64,000 nt of DNA from CALLCD01 sp039196965 (GCA_039196965.1 JBCCUK010000009.1:1-64000); one strand, 5' to 3'; shown: positions 25,502 to 33,960, numbered from the stretch's first letter. Notes: generated from the letters alone by a model not told the origin. Numbers and translations are program-made.

Positions 25502-26306
25502 GCGTGAACGGATCGAGCCGGGTGTTCTGGTGCCTGTGCAGTTTATTGGCATCGTTGTGGTCGGACTGTTGCGGGAGGTAGGCCGTCTCGGCGCTTTCAC
25601 CGCTTCAACTGTTGCGGCTGCTCTTACACCCCGTTGGTATCCTCAGGAAATTTCGAGGCAGATGATCCGTATCGGCTTTTACTCCTTGCCGGTGGTTGGC
25701 TTGGCCGCCGTTTTCATCGGAGCCGCCCTCGCGCTCAACATCTACACGGGCGGCGCGCGGTTCAATGCTGAACAATTTGTGCCCAATATTGTTGTCCTCG
25801 GTATCACACGAGAACTGGGTCCGGTGATTACCGGTCTTATGTTAGCAGGCCGCGTATCGGCTGGTATCGCTGCTGAAATCGGAGCGATGAAAGTCACCGA
25901 ACAGATTGATGCGCTCACAACGCTGTCGGCAAGCCCGCCACGCTATCTCTACGCTCCGCGTCTGATCGCAGCGATCATAACGATGCCACTTCTCGTCATA
26001 GTCGCAAGCGTCATAGGCGTCGCTGGCGGCTGGCTTGTCAGTGTTGCAAGTCTCGGTTTTGATTCCACAGTCTATCTTCGCAACACCCTAGATTTTCTGG
26101 AAGCGACGGACGTGAATGCGGGCTTGATAAAAGCTGCCGTGTTCGGCGCGGTAATTGCCCTTATGGGCTGCTATCAGGGAAGCCGGTCCAGGGCCGGAGC
26201 AACAGGTGTTGGCCGCGCAGCGACCCTCTCCATGGTTGGGGCCGCCGTTCTGATACTGGCCACGAACTATATGCTCTCCACACTGTTTGTGAGGATCGGC
26301 ATATGA
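25494..26306 (+). CDS. mlaE: MlaE-type ABC transporter permease
   Basis: A 270-residue inner-membrane permease with five to six hydrophobic segments. The MlaE signature region GITRELGPVITGLMLAGRVSAG and the EIGAMKVTEQIDAL coupling stretch are present (about 103-141). Mla systems move phospholipids between inner and outer membranes to keep lipid asymmetry. ATG 25494 is chosen because GGAG lies 10 nt upstream; GTG 25485 is closer to the site but poorly spaced. It overlaps alr by 8 bp and mlaF by 4 bp. Confidence 0.9.
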   Translation: MAKRERIEPGVLVPVQFIGIVVVGLLREVGRLGAFTASTVAAALTPRWYPQEISRQMIRIGFYSLPVVGLAAVFIGAALALNIYTGGARFNAEQFVPNIVVLGITRELGPVITGLMLAGRVSAGIAAEIGAMKVTEQIDALTTLSASPPRYLYAPRLIAAIITMPLLVIVASVIGVAGGWLVSVASLGFDSTVYLRNTLDFLEATDVNAGLIKAAVFGAVIALMGCYQGSRSRAGATGVGRAATLSMVGAAVLILATNYMLSTLFVRIGI

Positions 26307-27064
26307 CAGCGATTCTCGAACTCAAGGATGTCGAAAAATCCTTCGGTGCGAACGATGTGCTCCGCAGCGTTAATCTTAGTGTTGCCCGGGGTCAGTCGCT
26401 TGTCATCATTGGTGGGTCGGGCTCCGGCAAATCTGTCATGTTGAAGACCGCCCTTGGTTTGATCAGGCCGGATTCAGGGCAGATTATCTTTGATGGAAAA
26501 GACGTCACCCATAACAAAGGTGCGGCTCGCGAAGCGATGCGCGCGCGCATAGGAATGTTGTTTCAGTCGGGCGCTCTTTTTGACAGTCTCACCGTTTGGG
26601 AAAATGTTGCCTTTCGCCTGATGCAGGCTGATCGGGTCCGAAAGAAAGATGCCAAAGAACGAGCAATCGAAACCCTGCGAAAAGTTCGTCTGGGTCCTGA
26701 TGTTGCTGATTTGCGGCCGGCCGAGCTCTCAGGCGGCATGCAAAAGCGTGTGGCCCTTGCACGTGCGATCATTTCACAGCCGGATCTGATCTTCTTTGAC
26801 GAACCCACGACAGGACTCGATCCGATCACAGCGGACGCAATAAATGATCTGATCGTCGAACAGGTTAGGGCACTTGGTGCAGCGACGGTTTCTATCACCC
26901 ACGACATGGCATCTGCGCGGAAAATCGCTGACGATATCGCCATGCTGTTCGAGGGCCAGATCATATGGCGTGGTCCGGCCAGTGTGATAAATGAATCCGG
27001 GAATGCCCATGTCGATCAGTTCGTAAAGGGGCTTGCTGAAGGGCCGATCCAGCCGGGATTTTAG
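26303..27064 (+). CDS. mlaF: MlaF-type ABC transporter ATPase
   Basis: A 253-residue ABC ATPase. Walker A GGSGSGKS is at about 37-44, the Q loop in MLFQSGALFDSL, the signature LSGGMQKRVALARAI, and Walker B LIFFDEPTTGLDP, followed by H of the switch (SITHDM). FQSGALFDSLTV is characteristic of the MlaF branch. It pairs with the MlaE-like permease. The substrate-binding MlaD gene that often follows is absent: the next gene is on the other strand. Confidence 0.93.
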   Translation: MTAILELKDVEKSFGANDVLRSVNLSVARGQSLVIIGGSGSGKSVMLKTALGLIRPDSGQIIFDGKDVTHNKGAAREAMRARIGMLFQSGALFDSLTVWENVAFRLMQADRVRKKDAKERAIETLRKVRLGPDVADLRPAELSGGMQKRVALARAIISQPDLIFFDEPTTGLDPITADAINDLIVEQVRALGAATVSITHDMASARKIADDIAMLFEGQIIWRGPASVINESGNAHVDQFVKGLAEGPIQPGF

Positions 27065-27098
27065 ATACTTTTGGATCAGTCTCACGTCCGCGGGTCAG

Positions 27099-27128
27099 TG
27101 CCGGGATTGCCATAGCAGTGTCCCGGCA
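27099..27128. repeat. Inverted repeat between mlaF and the thioesterase gene
   Basis: TGCCGGGA and TCCCGGCA form a perfect 8-bp stem around a 14-nt loop in the 75-bp convergent gap. Neither strand has a U tract after it, so it may be a weak or Rho-assisted stop, or simply an mRNA end stabiliser. Confidence 0.45.
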
Positions 27129-27139
27129 AAGGACTATAA

Positions 27140-27601
27140 CTAAAGTCGTCGAAACGGTTTTGGCAGTGCGGTTGCTGTGGCTTTCGCGACAATCCTGCCA
27201 TTAGGGTCAAGGGCCTCGGCTTCCATGAACGCCGCAGACTTCCCCCATTTCAAAATACGCGCCTCTACCGTAGCAGGCCCTGGAAAGAGGGGACGCAAAA
27301 AACTGGTTTTCATTTCGAGGGTCGGCGCGGTCATGGTGACGTTCGACGCAATGATGCAGCAGGTCGACATCGCCTCATCGAGCATTGCCGAGACGAAACC
27401 GCCCTGGACCGCGCCAGTGGGATTGGCAAAGGAGGCGCTCACATCGAAGGCCATAATGATCGACTTATGCGCCTGATTCACGGCGGTGAGGCGCATGCCT
27501 AAAGTGTCCGAGCAAGGCGGTCGTTTCTTCGAGTTCTGGAAACGGGCGAGCATATCCGCATCGCTCAGCTCCCGGAGGGCCTTGTCAGATGAAGTGGTCA
27601 C
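27140..27601 (-). CDS. PaaI family hotdog thioesterase
   Basis: A 153-residue hotdog-fold protein. The core motif NPTGAVQGGFVSAMLDEAMS (about 61-80) contains the HGG/QGG-like turn and the acidic catalytic residue of PaaI-type acyl-CoA thioesterases. The C-terminal strands EARILKWGKSAAFMEAEA complete the fold. The natural substrate is unknown. The GTG start at 27601 overlaps the sspB stop by 4 bp, so it is translationally coupled to sspB. It is convergent with mlaF. Confidence 0.8.
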   Translation of the reverse strand: MTTSSDKALRELSDADMLARFQNSKKRPPCSDTLGMRLTAVNQAHKSIIMAFDVSASFANPTGAVQGGFVSAMLDEAMSTCCIIASNVTMTAPTLEMKTSFLRPLFPGPATVEARILKWGKSAAFMEAEALDPNGRIVAKATATALPKPFRRL

Positions 27602-28089
27602 TTGCGTCGGAAGGCGTCGATATTCACCACGGTTCCGACTGTGCCGCTATCATCATCGGAGCTGACTTTGTCCTGGTGTGGCACCTTTGCCCCTTCTGCA
27701 AGTGGCGCAAGCAAATTGGCTGCTTCTCCAATTTCATCCTTGTCGAAGGCCAAGGCGAAATTCACCGACGGGTCAACAAAACGGGTGATGGCCAGAAAAG
27801 GGATATGGAGGTGTTGGGGCACGCCGCTGAACTTCAGGATGATTTCGAAATGATCATCGCCGACTTCCAGATCCCAATATTGATGTTGGATAACGATGGT
27901 CATTTCTTCAGGGAAACGCTCAATCAGATGATCGGCGACTTTCACCCCCGGCGATTTTGTGCGGAACGAGATGTAGAAATGGTGCTCGCCCTGCAACGAG
28001 CCCGCATCGACGGTCTGTTCCAGAACATTGCGAACGACGCCGCGCATCGCAGCTCTGGTGAGTTTTTCGTAGCCGATATAATCCGTCAC
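27598..28089 (-). CDS. sspB: ClpXP adaptor SspB (alphaproteobacterial type)
   Basis: A 163-residue protein with the SspB fold: an N-terminal helix (YEKLTRAAMRGVVRNVLEQ), strands HFYISFRTKSPGVKVADHL and EMTIVIQHQYWDLEV, and FSGVPQHLHIPFLAITRFVDP. A disordered linker leads to a hydrophobic C-terminal tail (VVNIDAFRRK) that should dock on ClpX. It delivers ssrA-tagged proteins to ClpXP. GTG 28089 has AGGAGG upstream. It lies directly downstream of the ssrA gene on the same strand, placing the tagging RNA and its tag-reading adaptor side by side. Confidence 0.9.
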   Translation of the reverse strand: MTDYIGYEKLTRAAMRGVVRNVLEQTVDAGSLQGEHHFYISFRTKSPGVKVADHLIERFPEEMTIVIQHQYWDLEVGDDHFEIILKFSGVPQHLHIPFLAITRFVDPSVNFALAFDKDEIGEAANLLAPLAEGAKVPHQDKVSSDDDSGTVGTVVNIDAFRRK

Positions 28090-28219
28090 GCGCGCGTATC
28101 CTCCTGACCCGCTAAAACCATAAGCCGACGCTTTCCATCACACAACGAGGTTCGTCACGCAGGCGAGCGACCAATGACAGCAAGTCCGGTTAAGTGCGAT
28201 TTGCACCCTGAACCGTATA

Positions 28220-28580
28220 TGCCGTCCCAAATCAGATCGCCTGGCGCGAGCCAGACTAGGTGAAGGCTTCTGTTGCCAGGCGCCTCCGAGCCCCGCCTAA
28301 GGCGCTGATGCCTTAGGAGTTAAAGGCGGTAAACCTCGCACTGCTTACGCAGCGAGCAGTTCACCTTCAGCAAAGTTATCGTTAGCAACTATTGCTTGTT
28401 GAGCTTCTGACGGGGCTCAAGCGAGTGAAGTCATTGCCTTTACACGTCCGTCGATCCTGTTTCGGCCCCATAAAATCCCGCTGAAGGAAAAGGGTTGGTG
28501 GAGCCGCCGGGTACTGCCCCCGGGTCCGAGCCGCTTATTACGCAAGGGTTTATCACTATAGTTCTTTCGAACGGTTCCAA
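28220..28580 (-). ncRNA. ssrA: Transfer-messenger RNA, circularly permuted two-piece form
   Basis: Reading the minus strand, the acceptor piece comes first, with a T arm CCGGG-GGCAGTA-CCCGG and the 3' end CGGCTCCACCA ending at 28496. An intervening segment of 26 nt follows. The coding piece then opens with GGGGCCG at 28469, which pairs fully with CGGCTCC (one G-U) to make the acceptor stem. The tag reading frame is 28386 down to 28345: GCT AAC GAT AAC TTT GCT GAA GGT GAA CTG CTC GCT GCG TAA, giving ANDNFAEGELLAA. Resume context UAGUU-GCU resembles that of other tmRNAs. A 7-bp helix GCCTGGC/GCCAGGC lies near the 3' end. The outer ends given here are approximate. With SmpB it rescues stalled ribosomes. 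Confidence 0.92.
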
Positions 28581-28598
28581 GATAAGAGCGCTTCGTTA

Positions 28599-28633
28599 AA
28601 AAGAAAAGACCAGCCATCTAACGATGACTGGCC
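28599..28633 (-). terminator. Rho-independent terminator behind the TadG-like gene
   Basis: On the minus strand a 10-bp stem GCCAGTCATC / GATGGCTGGT (two G-U pairs) with GTTA loop is followed by CTTTTCTTTTT. It lies 28 bp after the stop at 28661 and just upstream of ssrA. Confidence 0.8.
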
Positions 28634-28660
28634 TAATCGATTTTTCTTTTTTGAGATGTC

Positions 28661-30346
28661 CTAACGGGACAGGCGCAGATCTGAAATCTCGGCTGCAATC
28701 TGATTGTAGGCATCTCTCAATTCCTGGGCGTTGTCGGCCTCGAATACGAAGTCGGGACTTGAAGCGCAGTACTGTACAATTGTCTGACCACCACTATCCT
28801 TAACTTTGGACGCATTATTTGGAACGCTGAAACCCACGGTAAATATGGTAATATTGGTGGCCTGTTTGATATTTTCGCAGTAACGGGCCGCTATCTCTGT
28901 GCTGGTATCGCTGTTTTGCGGTATTCCATCCGGATCATAATTCCGTGGGAACGTTGCGTTAAACTCCCCATCGGTCATTATGATTAGCGCTTTTGCTGTA
29001 TCTGGCTCATTGTAGGCGAGCGGTTCTGACCCATTCGGCCAGACGCCGTCCCAGTGAGGTGACAGGAGATACCAACCCCAAGCGATGCCGAGATGTCCTG
29101 CGGTTCCTCCGCCGGCTTCCATATCCTCTATGAAATCGCGAAGCTCATCAGCATCACTTGTTAGTGGCACAGGTTCGTTTTCTGGACGGCAACCCTCGAT
29201 TGGAAAGTCGTCATTAATGCTGTTGCCAAATCGAATGCTGCGCGTGTATGAGCCTCTGGAACTCGAAGTTCCGGACAGTGATGATGTTCGAACATTCCCA
29301 TTGCGGTCATAGAATTCACTGGAACGATAGTCGCCACGTCGTTGCATGATTTCTCGTTCCCCATCAGCCTTATCGGTGAACTGCTGTGGCTCATTGTCCT
29401 CATCTTCATTATCAGCGAAATCCCAGAGCGGATGACCAGCAAAGATGTATTGATCGTTATTAGGTGGGGCGTCTGAATAGGCCTCCTCGCCGGTTCTATT
29501 ATAGACGCACGTGCTTTCAAAATATTGGCGGGCACCATAATCTGTGAAGTCTGTGCAATTACTGTCTGAACCTTCTCTACAATACACCGTCTCAAAGTCG
29601 AAAAAGCGGCGATTGTTCCTTGCATCAATCTGTACGCGACCGACATAGTCGTCGACATAGTCGTCGCCAACATCTTCCGATATTTCTATTTGAGACGGTC
29701 GGCGAACTTCTTCGGTAACGGCGTCGAAGAAGCGGCCAGCATTCACAGAGTGGTTATATGTGGAGATAGCAAGCCGCACTTCATCAGTAAGAGGGCTATC
29801 ATCCGGCAACAGCGTCGTGATAGCGTCGTTCGCTGCCGCTTTTAATGCAGGAAGACGGCCACTATTATTCATTGATCCCGAGAGGTCGAATACAAACGCT
29901 ACGTCGACCTGGCCAATACCATAGGTCGAAGCGGTGCTCACTGAGAAATCTAGAGATTCTCTTCCAAATGCCGCTGCAAGCGTAGTCGGCTGGCTGCAGT
30001 TCACAGAAGCGTCGATTTCCTCAGATTCCGGGTCGAAAACGACTACGGGGTCGGAACAGCCTACATCACTGGTGTTTGCATTAAGAAGCGTATCAAATTG
30101 ACTTGATACAAATGCCCTGATTTGATTTTCCGAACGGCCGGCTTGACGCTCACGAGCTGCTGCGATGATCGCCGCGTCCAATGTGTGCTGAACTGTGTTT
30201 TTGCTGGTCAACACCCGTTGGAAATCAACCGCAAAACCAGCAATTGTGACTAGGGGAATGACTGACACAGCAGCAATCAAAGCGACATTGCCTGATGTAT
30301 TACGCAAATATTGCTTCGCGACATTCTTATTTCTTGAGTTAAACAT
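28661..30346 (-). CDS. TadG-like Flp-pilus-associated protein with vWA domain
   Basis: A 561-residue protein. The basic N-terminus and hydrophobic segment (about 19-45, SGNVALIAAVSVIPLVTIAG then FAVDFQR) match TadE/TadG pseudopilin-like leaders. A von Willebrand A domain follows, with a complete MIDAS start DLSGSMNNS at 154-162 and TDGE near 454-457. A large insert rich in Asp, Arg, Asn and Ser (about 215-390) separates the two halves of the domain. TadG proteins lie in the envelope and are linked to tight-adherence pili. No other tad gene is in this window, so it is an orphan here. GAGG lies before ATG 30346. Confidence 0.8.
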   Translation of the reverse strand: MFNSRNKNVAKQYLRNTSGNVALIAAVSVIPLVTIAGFAVDFQRVLTSKNTVQHTLDAAIIAAARERQAGRSENQIRAFVSSQFDTLLNANTSDVGCSDPVVVFDPESEEIDASVNCSQPTTLAAAFGRESLDFSVSTASTYGIGQVDVAFVFDLSGSMNNSGRLPALKAAANDAITTLLPDDSPLTDEVRLAISTYNHSVNAGRFFDAVTEEVRRPSQIEISEDVGDDYVDDYVGRVQIDARNNRRFFDFETVYCREGSDSNCTDFTDYGARQYFESTCVYNRTGEEAYSDAPPNNDQYIFAGHPLWDFADNEDEDNEPQQFTDKADGEREIMQRRGDYRSSEFYDRNGNVRTSSLSGTSSSRGSYTRSIRFGNSINDDFPIEGCRPENEPVPLTSDADELRDFIEDMEAGGGTAGHLGIAWGWYLLSPHWDGVWPNGSEPLAYNEPDTAKALIIMTDGEFNATFPRNYDPDGIPQNSDTSTEIAARYCENIKQATNITIFTVGFSVPNNASKVKDSGGQTIVQYCASSPDFVFEADNAQELRDAYNQIAAEISDLRLSR

Positions 30347-30558
30347 CGAATACCTCGTCCGCCCGAAACTTCAGGACCTTCCTGCATCGCTTATCTCGCA
30401 GATGTCTTGAAATGCTCTTAGAAGTGGGAGTTGAGTTTGAAGGATGTGGATAAGCCCGTGTTAACCACCGGATATTGGCGTGATGTGCGCTCACCTGCTT
30501 GTAGATGGATCGCCAATATCAGACCATAGAAGCGGCAGGGCCGATTCTAGAGGACCAA

Positions 30559-31356
30559 ATGGAACAGCAATATCTTGATCTCCTTGAAGATCTCTTATCA
30601 TCCGGCGTTGAAAGGCCTGATCGGACGGGGACAGGAACGAAAGCGGTATTCGGTCGCCAGATGCGGTTTGATCTCTCCCGCGGCTTTCCCATGCTCACGA
30701 CAAAGAAGCTGCATCTGAAGTCCATCATTTATGAGCTTTTGTGGTTCCTTAGCGGGGACACAAATATTGGCTGGCTGAAAGACAACGGCGTTCGGATCTG
30801 GGATGAATGGGCCGACGAAAACGGCGAACTTGGCCCCGTCTATGGTAAACAGTGGCGCAGCTGGGCTGCCCCCGATGGCGAGACAATTGATCAGATTTCC
30901 TGGGTGCTGAACGAGATAAAGACAAATCCATCTTCAAGGCGCCTGATTGTGAGCGCGTGGAATCCTGCCGACGTGAAGGACATGGCATTGCCGCCATGCC
31001 ACTGCCTATTCCAGTTCAATGTGATGGACGGAAAACTGTCCTGTCAGCTTTATCAGAGATCAGCGGATGTATTTCTCGGCGTACCGTTTAACATTGCGTC
31101 CTATTCCCTGCTGACTCTGATGATGGCTCAGGTTTGTGGTTTAAAGCCCGGGGAGTTCGTGCACACTTTTGGCGACGCCCATCTCTATCTTAACCACGTT
31201 GAACAGGCTGAGCTGCAATTGGCGCGGGCTCCGCGTCCGGCTCCGCTAATGCTCTTAAATCCTGAACGAACGAGCTTGTTCGACTGGGTCTACGAGGATT
31301 TCATCCTGCAGGATTACGATCCTCATCCCCATATCAAAGCGCTTGTCGCCGTCTGA
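30559..31356 (+). CDS. thyA: Thymidylate synthase ThyA
   Basis: A 265-residue enzyme converting dUMP to dTMP with methylene-tetrahydrofolate. The catalytic cysteine is C147 in LPPCHCLFQF. The folate/dUMP-binding RSADVFLGVPFNIASY and the opening DRTGTGT are all present. ATG 30559 (MEQQYLDLLEDLL) matches the usual length and has AGAGGA upstream; the open frame from 30505 adds non-family residues. Dihydrofolate reductase, which recycles its product, is encoded about 0.8 kb downstream. Confidence 0.97.
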   Translation: MEQQYLDLLEDLLSSGVERPDRTGTGTKAVFGRQMRFDLSRGFPMLTTKKLHLKSIIYELLWFLSGDTNIGWLKDNGVRIWDEWADENGELGPVYGKQWRSWAAPDGETIDQISWVLNEIKTNPSSRRLIVSAWNPADVKDMALPPCHCLFQFNVMDGKLSCQLYQRSADVFLGVPFNIASYSLLTLMMAQVCGLKPGEFVHTFGDAHLYLNHVEQAELQLARAPRPAPLMLLNPERTSLFDWVYEDFILQDYDPHPHIKALVAV

Positions 31357-31359
31357 TTT

Positions 31360-32025
31360 TCAAGCAGCTTCCGGACTTACGATACCAGCGTCCTCGCGTT
31401 TCCTGATGACGTAGGAAACGATCACCGCGCCCACCATCTTGCCGACAACGAAGACAACCCAATTGGCAATGTGGAACATGGAGCCTGGCTCGTCTCCTAA
31501 AGCCATCTGACGCGCGAGATCAGCGCCATAGAGGAAAATCGTCGTATCGATCGGACAGGCGATTGCACTCGAAAGCAATATCCGCGTCGACAGTCTGTAC
31601 TTGGTAAACGTGAAGAGGAGCCAGTCTACGCCCTCGGAGACAGCGAATGCCAGTCCGCTGGCGAGGGCGATAACGGGCCAAGAATAGTAGAAGGACCATG
31701 CGATCGCCATTGCCATAATGATGAGCACCTTGTGGCCGATCTCCCTCTGTACGAAATCACGGACGACAAAGACGAGCCCCGTCACCATCGTCATGGGGTG
31801 CAGAGAAATGCCCTTTGAGAAGGTAGCGTTAGGTGCAAGAATCTGCACGTCGGAGATGTTGCCGAATGTCCAGTTCAGAAAAGGAATCAGGGCGACATAG
31901 AGAAAAGCCCAGCCGCGTCCGCGCAGATAGTAAACAATAAAAAACGTTACTAGAAGTAGAATACAAACCCACCAAAAATCCTGGGGATTTCTATATGCGA
32001 TTGCATTTATGAGCTCAGAGAACAT
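31360..32025 (-). CDS. VUT family (queuosine-precursor transporter-like) membrane protein
   Basis: A 221-residue protein with about six transmembrane segments. VRDFVQREIGHK (about 88-99), ASGLAFAVSEGVDWLLFTFTKYR and the later ACPIDTTIFLYG match the VUT/YhhQ family, whose best-studied members import queuosine precursors. Specificity is not shown by context. It is transcribed against thyA and folA and lies between them, 3 bp from the thyA stop. No clear ribosome-binding site precedes ATG 32025. Confidence 0.7.
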   Translation of the reverse strand: MFSELINAIAYRNPQDFWWVCILLLVTFFIVYYLRGRGWAFLYVALIPFLNWTFGNISDVQILAPNATFSKGISLHPMTMVTGLVFVVRDFVQREIGHKVLIIMAMAIAWSFYYSWPVIALASGLAFAVSEGVDWLLFTFTKYRLSTRILLSSAIACPIDTTIFLYGADLARQMALGDEPGSMFHIANWVVFVVGKMVGAVIVSYVIRKREDAGIVSPEAA

Positions 32026-32168
32026 GGTTTGGCATACTTTTGATTGAACAGACGAATTTCATTGCAATTTAGGCTTGTCACCAGCCTTTTTCTGTCGTGA
32101 CCTGATGAAAATAAGAAAACAGCGTGGAAGTTCGAGCTGGGTCTGCGATCCAGTCTGGGGAATACCCT

Positions 32169-32690
32169 TTGGTTGAAGACATTCGTTTATGCATCATTGT
32201 GGCGAAAGCCCGCAATGGTGTGATTGGCAACAGCGGAGCGCTGCCCTGGCGGCTCTCTGGTGATCTTAAATTTTTCAAGCAAGCTACCATGGGCAAGCCC
32301 GTTATCATGGGCCGTAAGACATGGGAAAGCCTTCCGGTGCAGCCGCTGCCGGACCGAAACAATATCGTCATCAGCCGCGACTGGAATTATGCGGCAAAGG
32401 GAGCCCGGGTCTATTCCAGCCTTGGTGTCGCGGCGACTGCGGCGAGAAGTTTGGCAAAGCGATCAAACGTAGACGAAGTCTTCGTCATTGGTGGCGCGAG
32501 CATCTACGAGAAGGCACTGCCGATTTGCGATCGGCTTTATCTGACAGAGGTTGATGCGGAGCCAGAGGGCGATGTGAAGTTTCCGGATATCCATCAAAAC
32601 CATTGGCGGGAGGTCTGGAACCAGCCGCACAGATCCGATGAGAAAAACGAATACGATTTTACCATTCGTTGTTTTGACAATGTAGCTTAG
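32169..32690 (+). CDS. folA: Dihydrofolate reductase
   Basis: A 173-residue DHFR. Typical stretches are CIIVAKARNGVIGNSGALPW, DLKFFKQATMGKPVIMGRKTWESLP and VFVIGGASIYEKALPICDRLYLTEV. It regenerates tetrahydrofolate for thymidylate and one-carbon metabolism. I chose TTG 32169 because GGGG lies 8 nt upstream and it gives a standard length (M-V-E-D-I-R-L); the open frame from 32124 would add 15 unusual residues. It is divergent from the VUT gene and follows thyA, a common pairing. Confidence 0.93.
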   Translation: MVEDIRLCIIVAKARNGVIGNSGALPWRLSGDLKFFKQATMGKPVIMGRKTWESLPVQPLPDRNNIVISRDWNYAAKGARVYSSLGVAATAARSLAKRSNVDEVFVIGGASIYEKALPICDRLYLTEVDAEPEGDVKFPDIHQNHWREVWNQPHRSDEKNEYDFTIRCFDNVA

Positions 32691-32757
32691 CTAACGCAGC
32701 ATGAGCGTTTTGATCGTCCGCCTTTATATCGCCGGAAAACACATCTAGCCGGAGGCC

Positions 32758-33960
32758 ATGCGCACCTTTCGATGTGTCTTTATGGCGATAGTCCTATCAG
32801 CGGCGTCTTCGCTCGATGCCGGAGCATTTGTTGTGGAAGGGCCGGAGAGGTCCGACGCATCCGCCCTTGAGAACCTCGCCGAGGCACCGCGCTGGGGCCT
32901 GTCTACCGGATCATTCCTGACAACTGGTGAGCGCGGACTTGGTGGCGGTCTCGAATATGCTCTGGATGATAGTCTCTGCCGCCTGAATTTCGTTGACGGT
33001 GCGACCTGTGAAGACGCTCGTACGTTTATCCGGAGCGCCCTAGATATCTGGGCGTCCGGCCATCCAGCCATTCAGTTTGTCGACGTTTCAGACCAAGTGC
33101 AGGCGGCGTATCCGCGCCGGGAAGACGCTGGGGTATCAGCCGGTGCGGAGATCGATTTCTTTGCGACGTCACCCCGCGCCTTTCAAGGGTTCAGCCAGCC
33201 GTCGATCAATGGATATACGGTCTTCTATGACGAAGAACATCCCTCGCTCGTCCTGACCAATGGGCATATTGCGAAAGGTCCTATCGGGGCGATCATCGCA
33301 AGCGACGTACATTTCAACACGGCCAATTGTTATTACATCGACCCGGATCAGGTTCGCGAAGACTGCGTGCACTTTCCGTCACTTGTCCTCCACGAAATTG
33401 GTCATGTACTCGGCATAGGTCATCCTGAAGAGAACGCCGGACTTAACCTGGACGATGATGGTGAGCCGGGGAACGAGATTGCAATCGATTGCCGGGCACC
33501 GCTGAGCGGGCTGAAAGCATACACTGATTATGATGGCGCTTCGGTAGCCCACGGTTTGAACGTCCATAGGCCGGGGCGTTGGCTAAGGGGTCTCAGCTGG
33601 GATGATGTGGCAGCGCGCGACGCGCTTTATCCCCATTGCGGCATACAGCGAAAGGATCGTGCGCCGGTCCGCTGGGGCGCTTTTGCTCTCAGCGGCAACG
33701 GTAGCTATGGCGCGGCCAATCTCGCCAGCAGTTCTGATGAGGCAGAAGCCGTGGCTTTACAAACCTGCCAGGCAAATGGTGCTTCGTGTCGGACGGTGCG
33801 CACGTTCCGAAGCTGTTATGCATTTGCCCGAAGCGCAGAGGGGGCTGTCGGTCAGGCGGTTTCTGCCCGCTCAGATTACGCCCGAGCCGACGCTATCTTT
33901 TCCTGCTCTGAACATGGAAGTTCCTGCAAACTTGTCGCTGATTTCTGTGCCTATGAATGA
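32758..33960 (+). CDS. Secreted metzincin-type metalloprotease with C-terminal DUF4189 domain
   Basis: A 400-residue exported protein. A signal peptide (1-23, ending AGA) is followed by a matrixin-like domain whose zinc site HEIGHVLGIGH occupies 212-222, a complete HExxHxxGxxH. The C-terminal part, about 305-400 (RWGAFALSGNGSYGAANLAS ... CQANGASCRTVRTF ... CSEHGSSCKLV), matches DUF4189, a small cysteine-paired secreted domain. Several paired cysteines fit disulfides outside the cytosol. The probable role is extracellular or periplasmic proteolysis, with substrate unknown. GGAGG lies 2 nt before ATG 32758, which is unusually close; ATG 32782 is an alternative. Confidence 0.78.
   Translation: MRTFRCVFMAIVLSAASSLDAGAFVVEGPERSDASALENLAEAPRWGLSTGSFLTTGERGLGGGLEYALDDSLCRLNFVDGATCEDARTFIRSALDIWASGHPAIQFVDVSDQVQAAYPRREDAGVSAGAEIDFFATSPRAFQGFSQPSINGYTVFYDEEHPSLVLTNGHIAKGPIGAIIASDVHFNTANCYYIDPDQVREDCVHFPSLVLHEIGHVLGIGHPEENAGLNLDDDGEPGNEIAIDCRAPLSGLKAYTDYDGASVAHGLNVHRPGRWLRGLSWDDVAARDALYPHCGIQRKDRAPVRWGAFALSGNGSYGAANLASSSDEAEAVALQTCQANGASCRTVRTFRSCYAFARSAEGAVGQAVSARSDYARADAIFSCSEHGSSCKLVADFCAYE

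Noticed and set aside
27099..27128. Strong intrinsic terminator between mlaF and the thioesterase
   Set aside because: The stem is perfect but no U tract follows on either strand; kept only as an inverted repeat.
29161..29673. 170-codon minus-strand ORF within the TadG-like gene
   Set aside because: It is a different frame of the same strand; the main frame has membrane segment and MIDAS motifs, this one has none.
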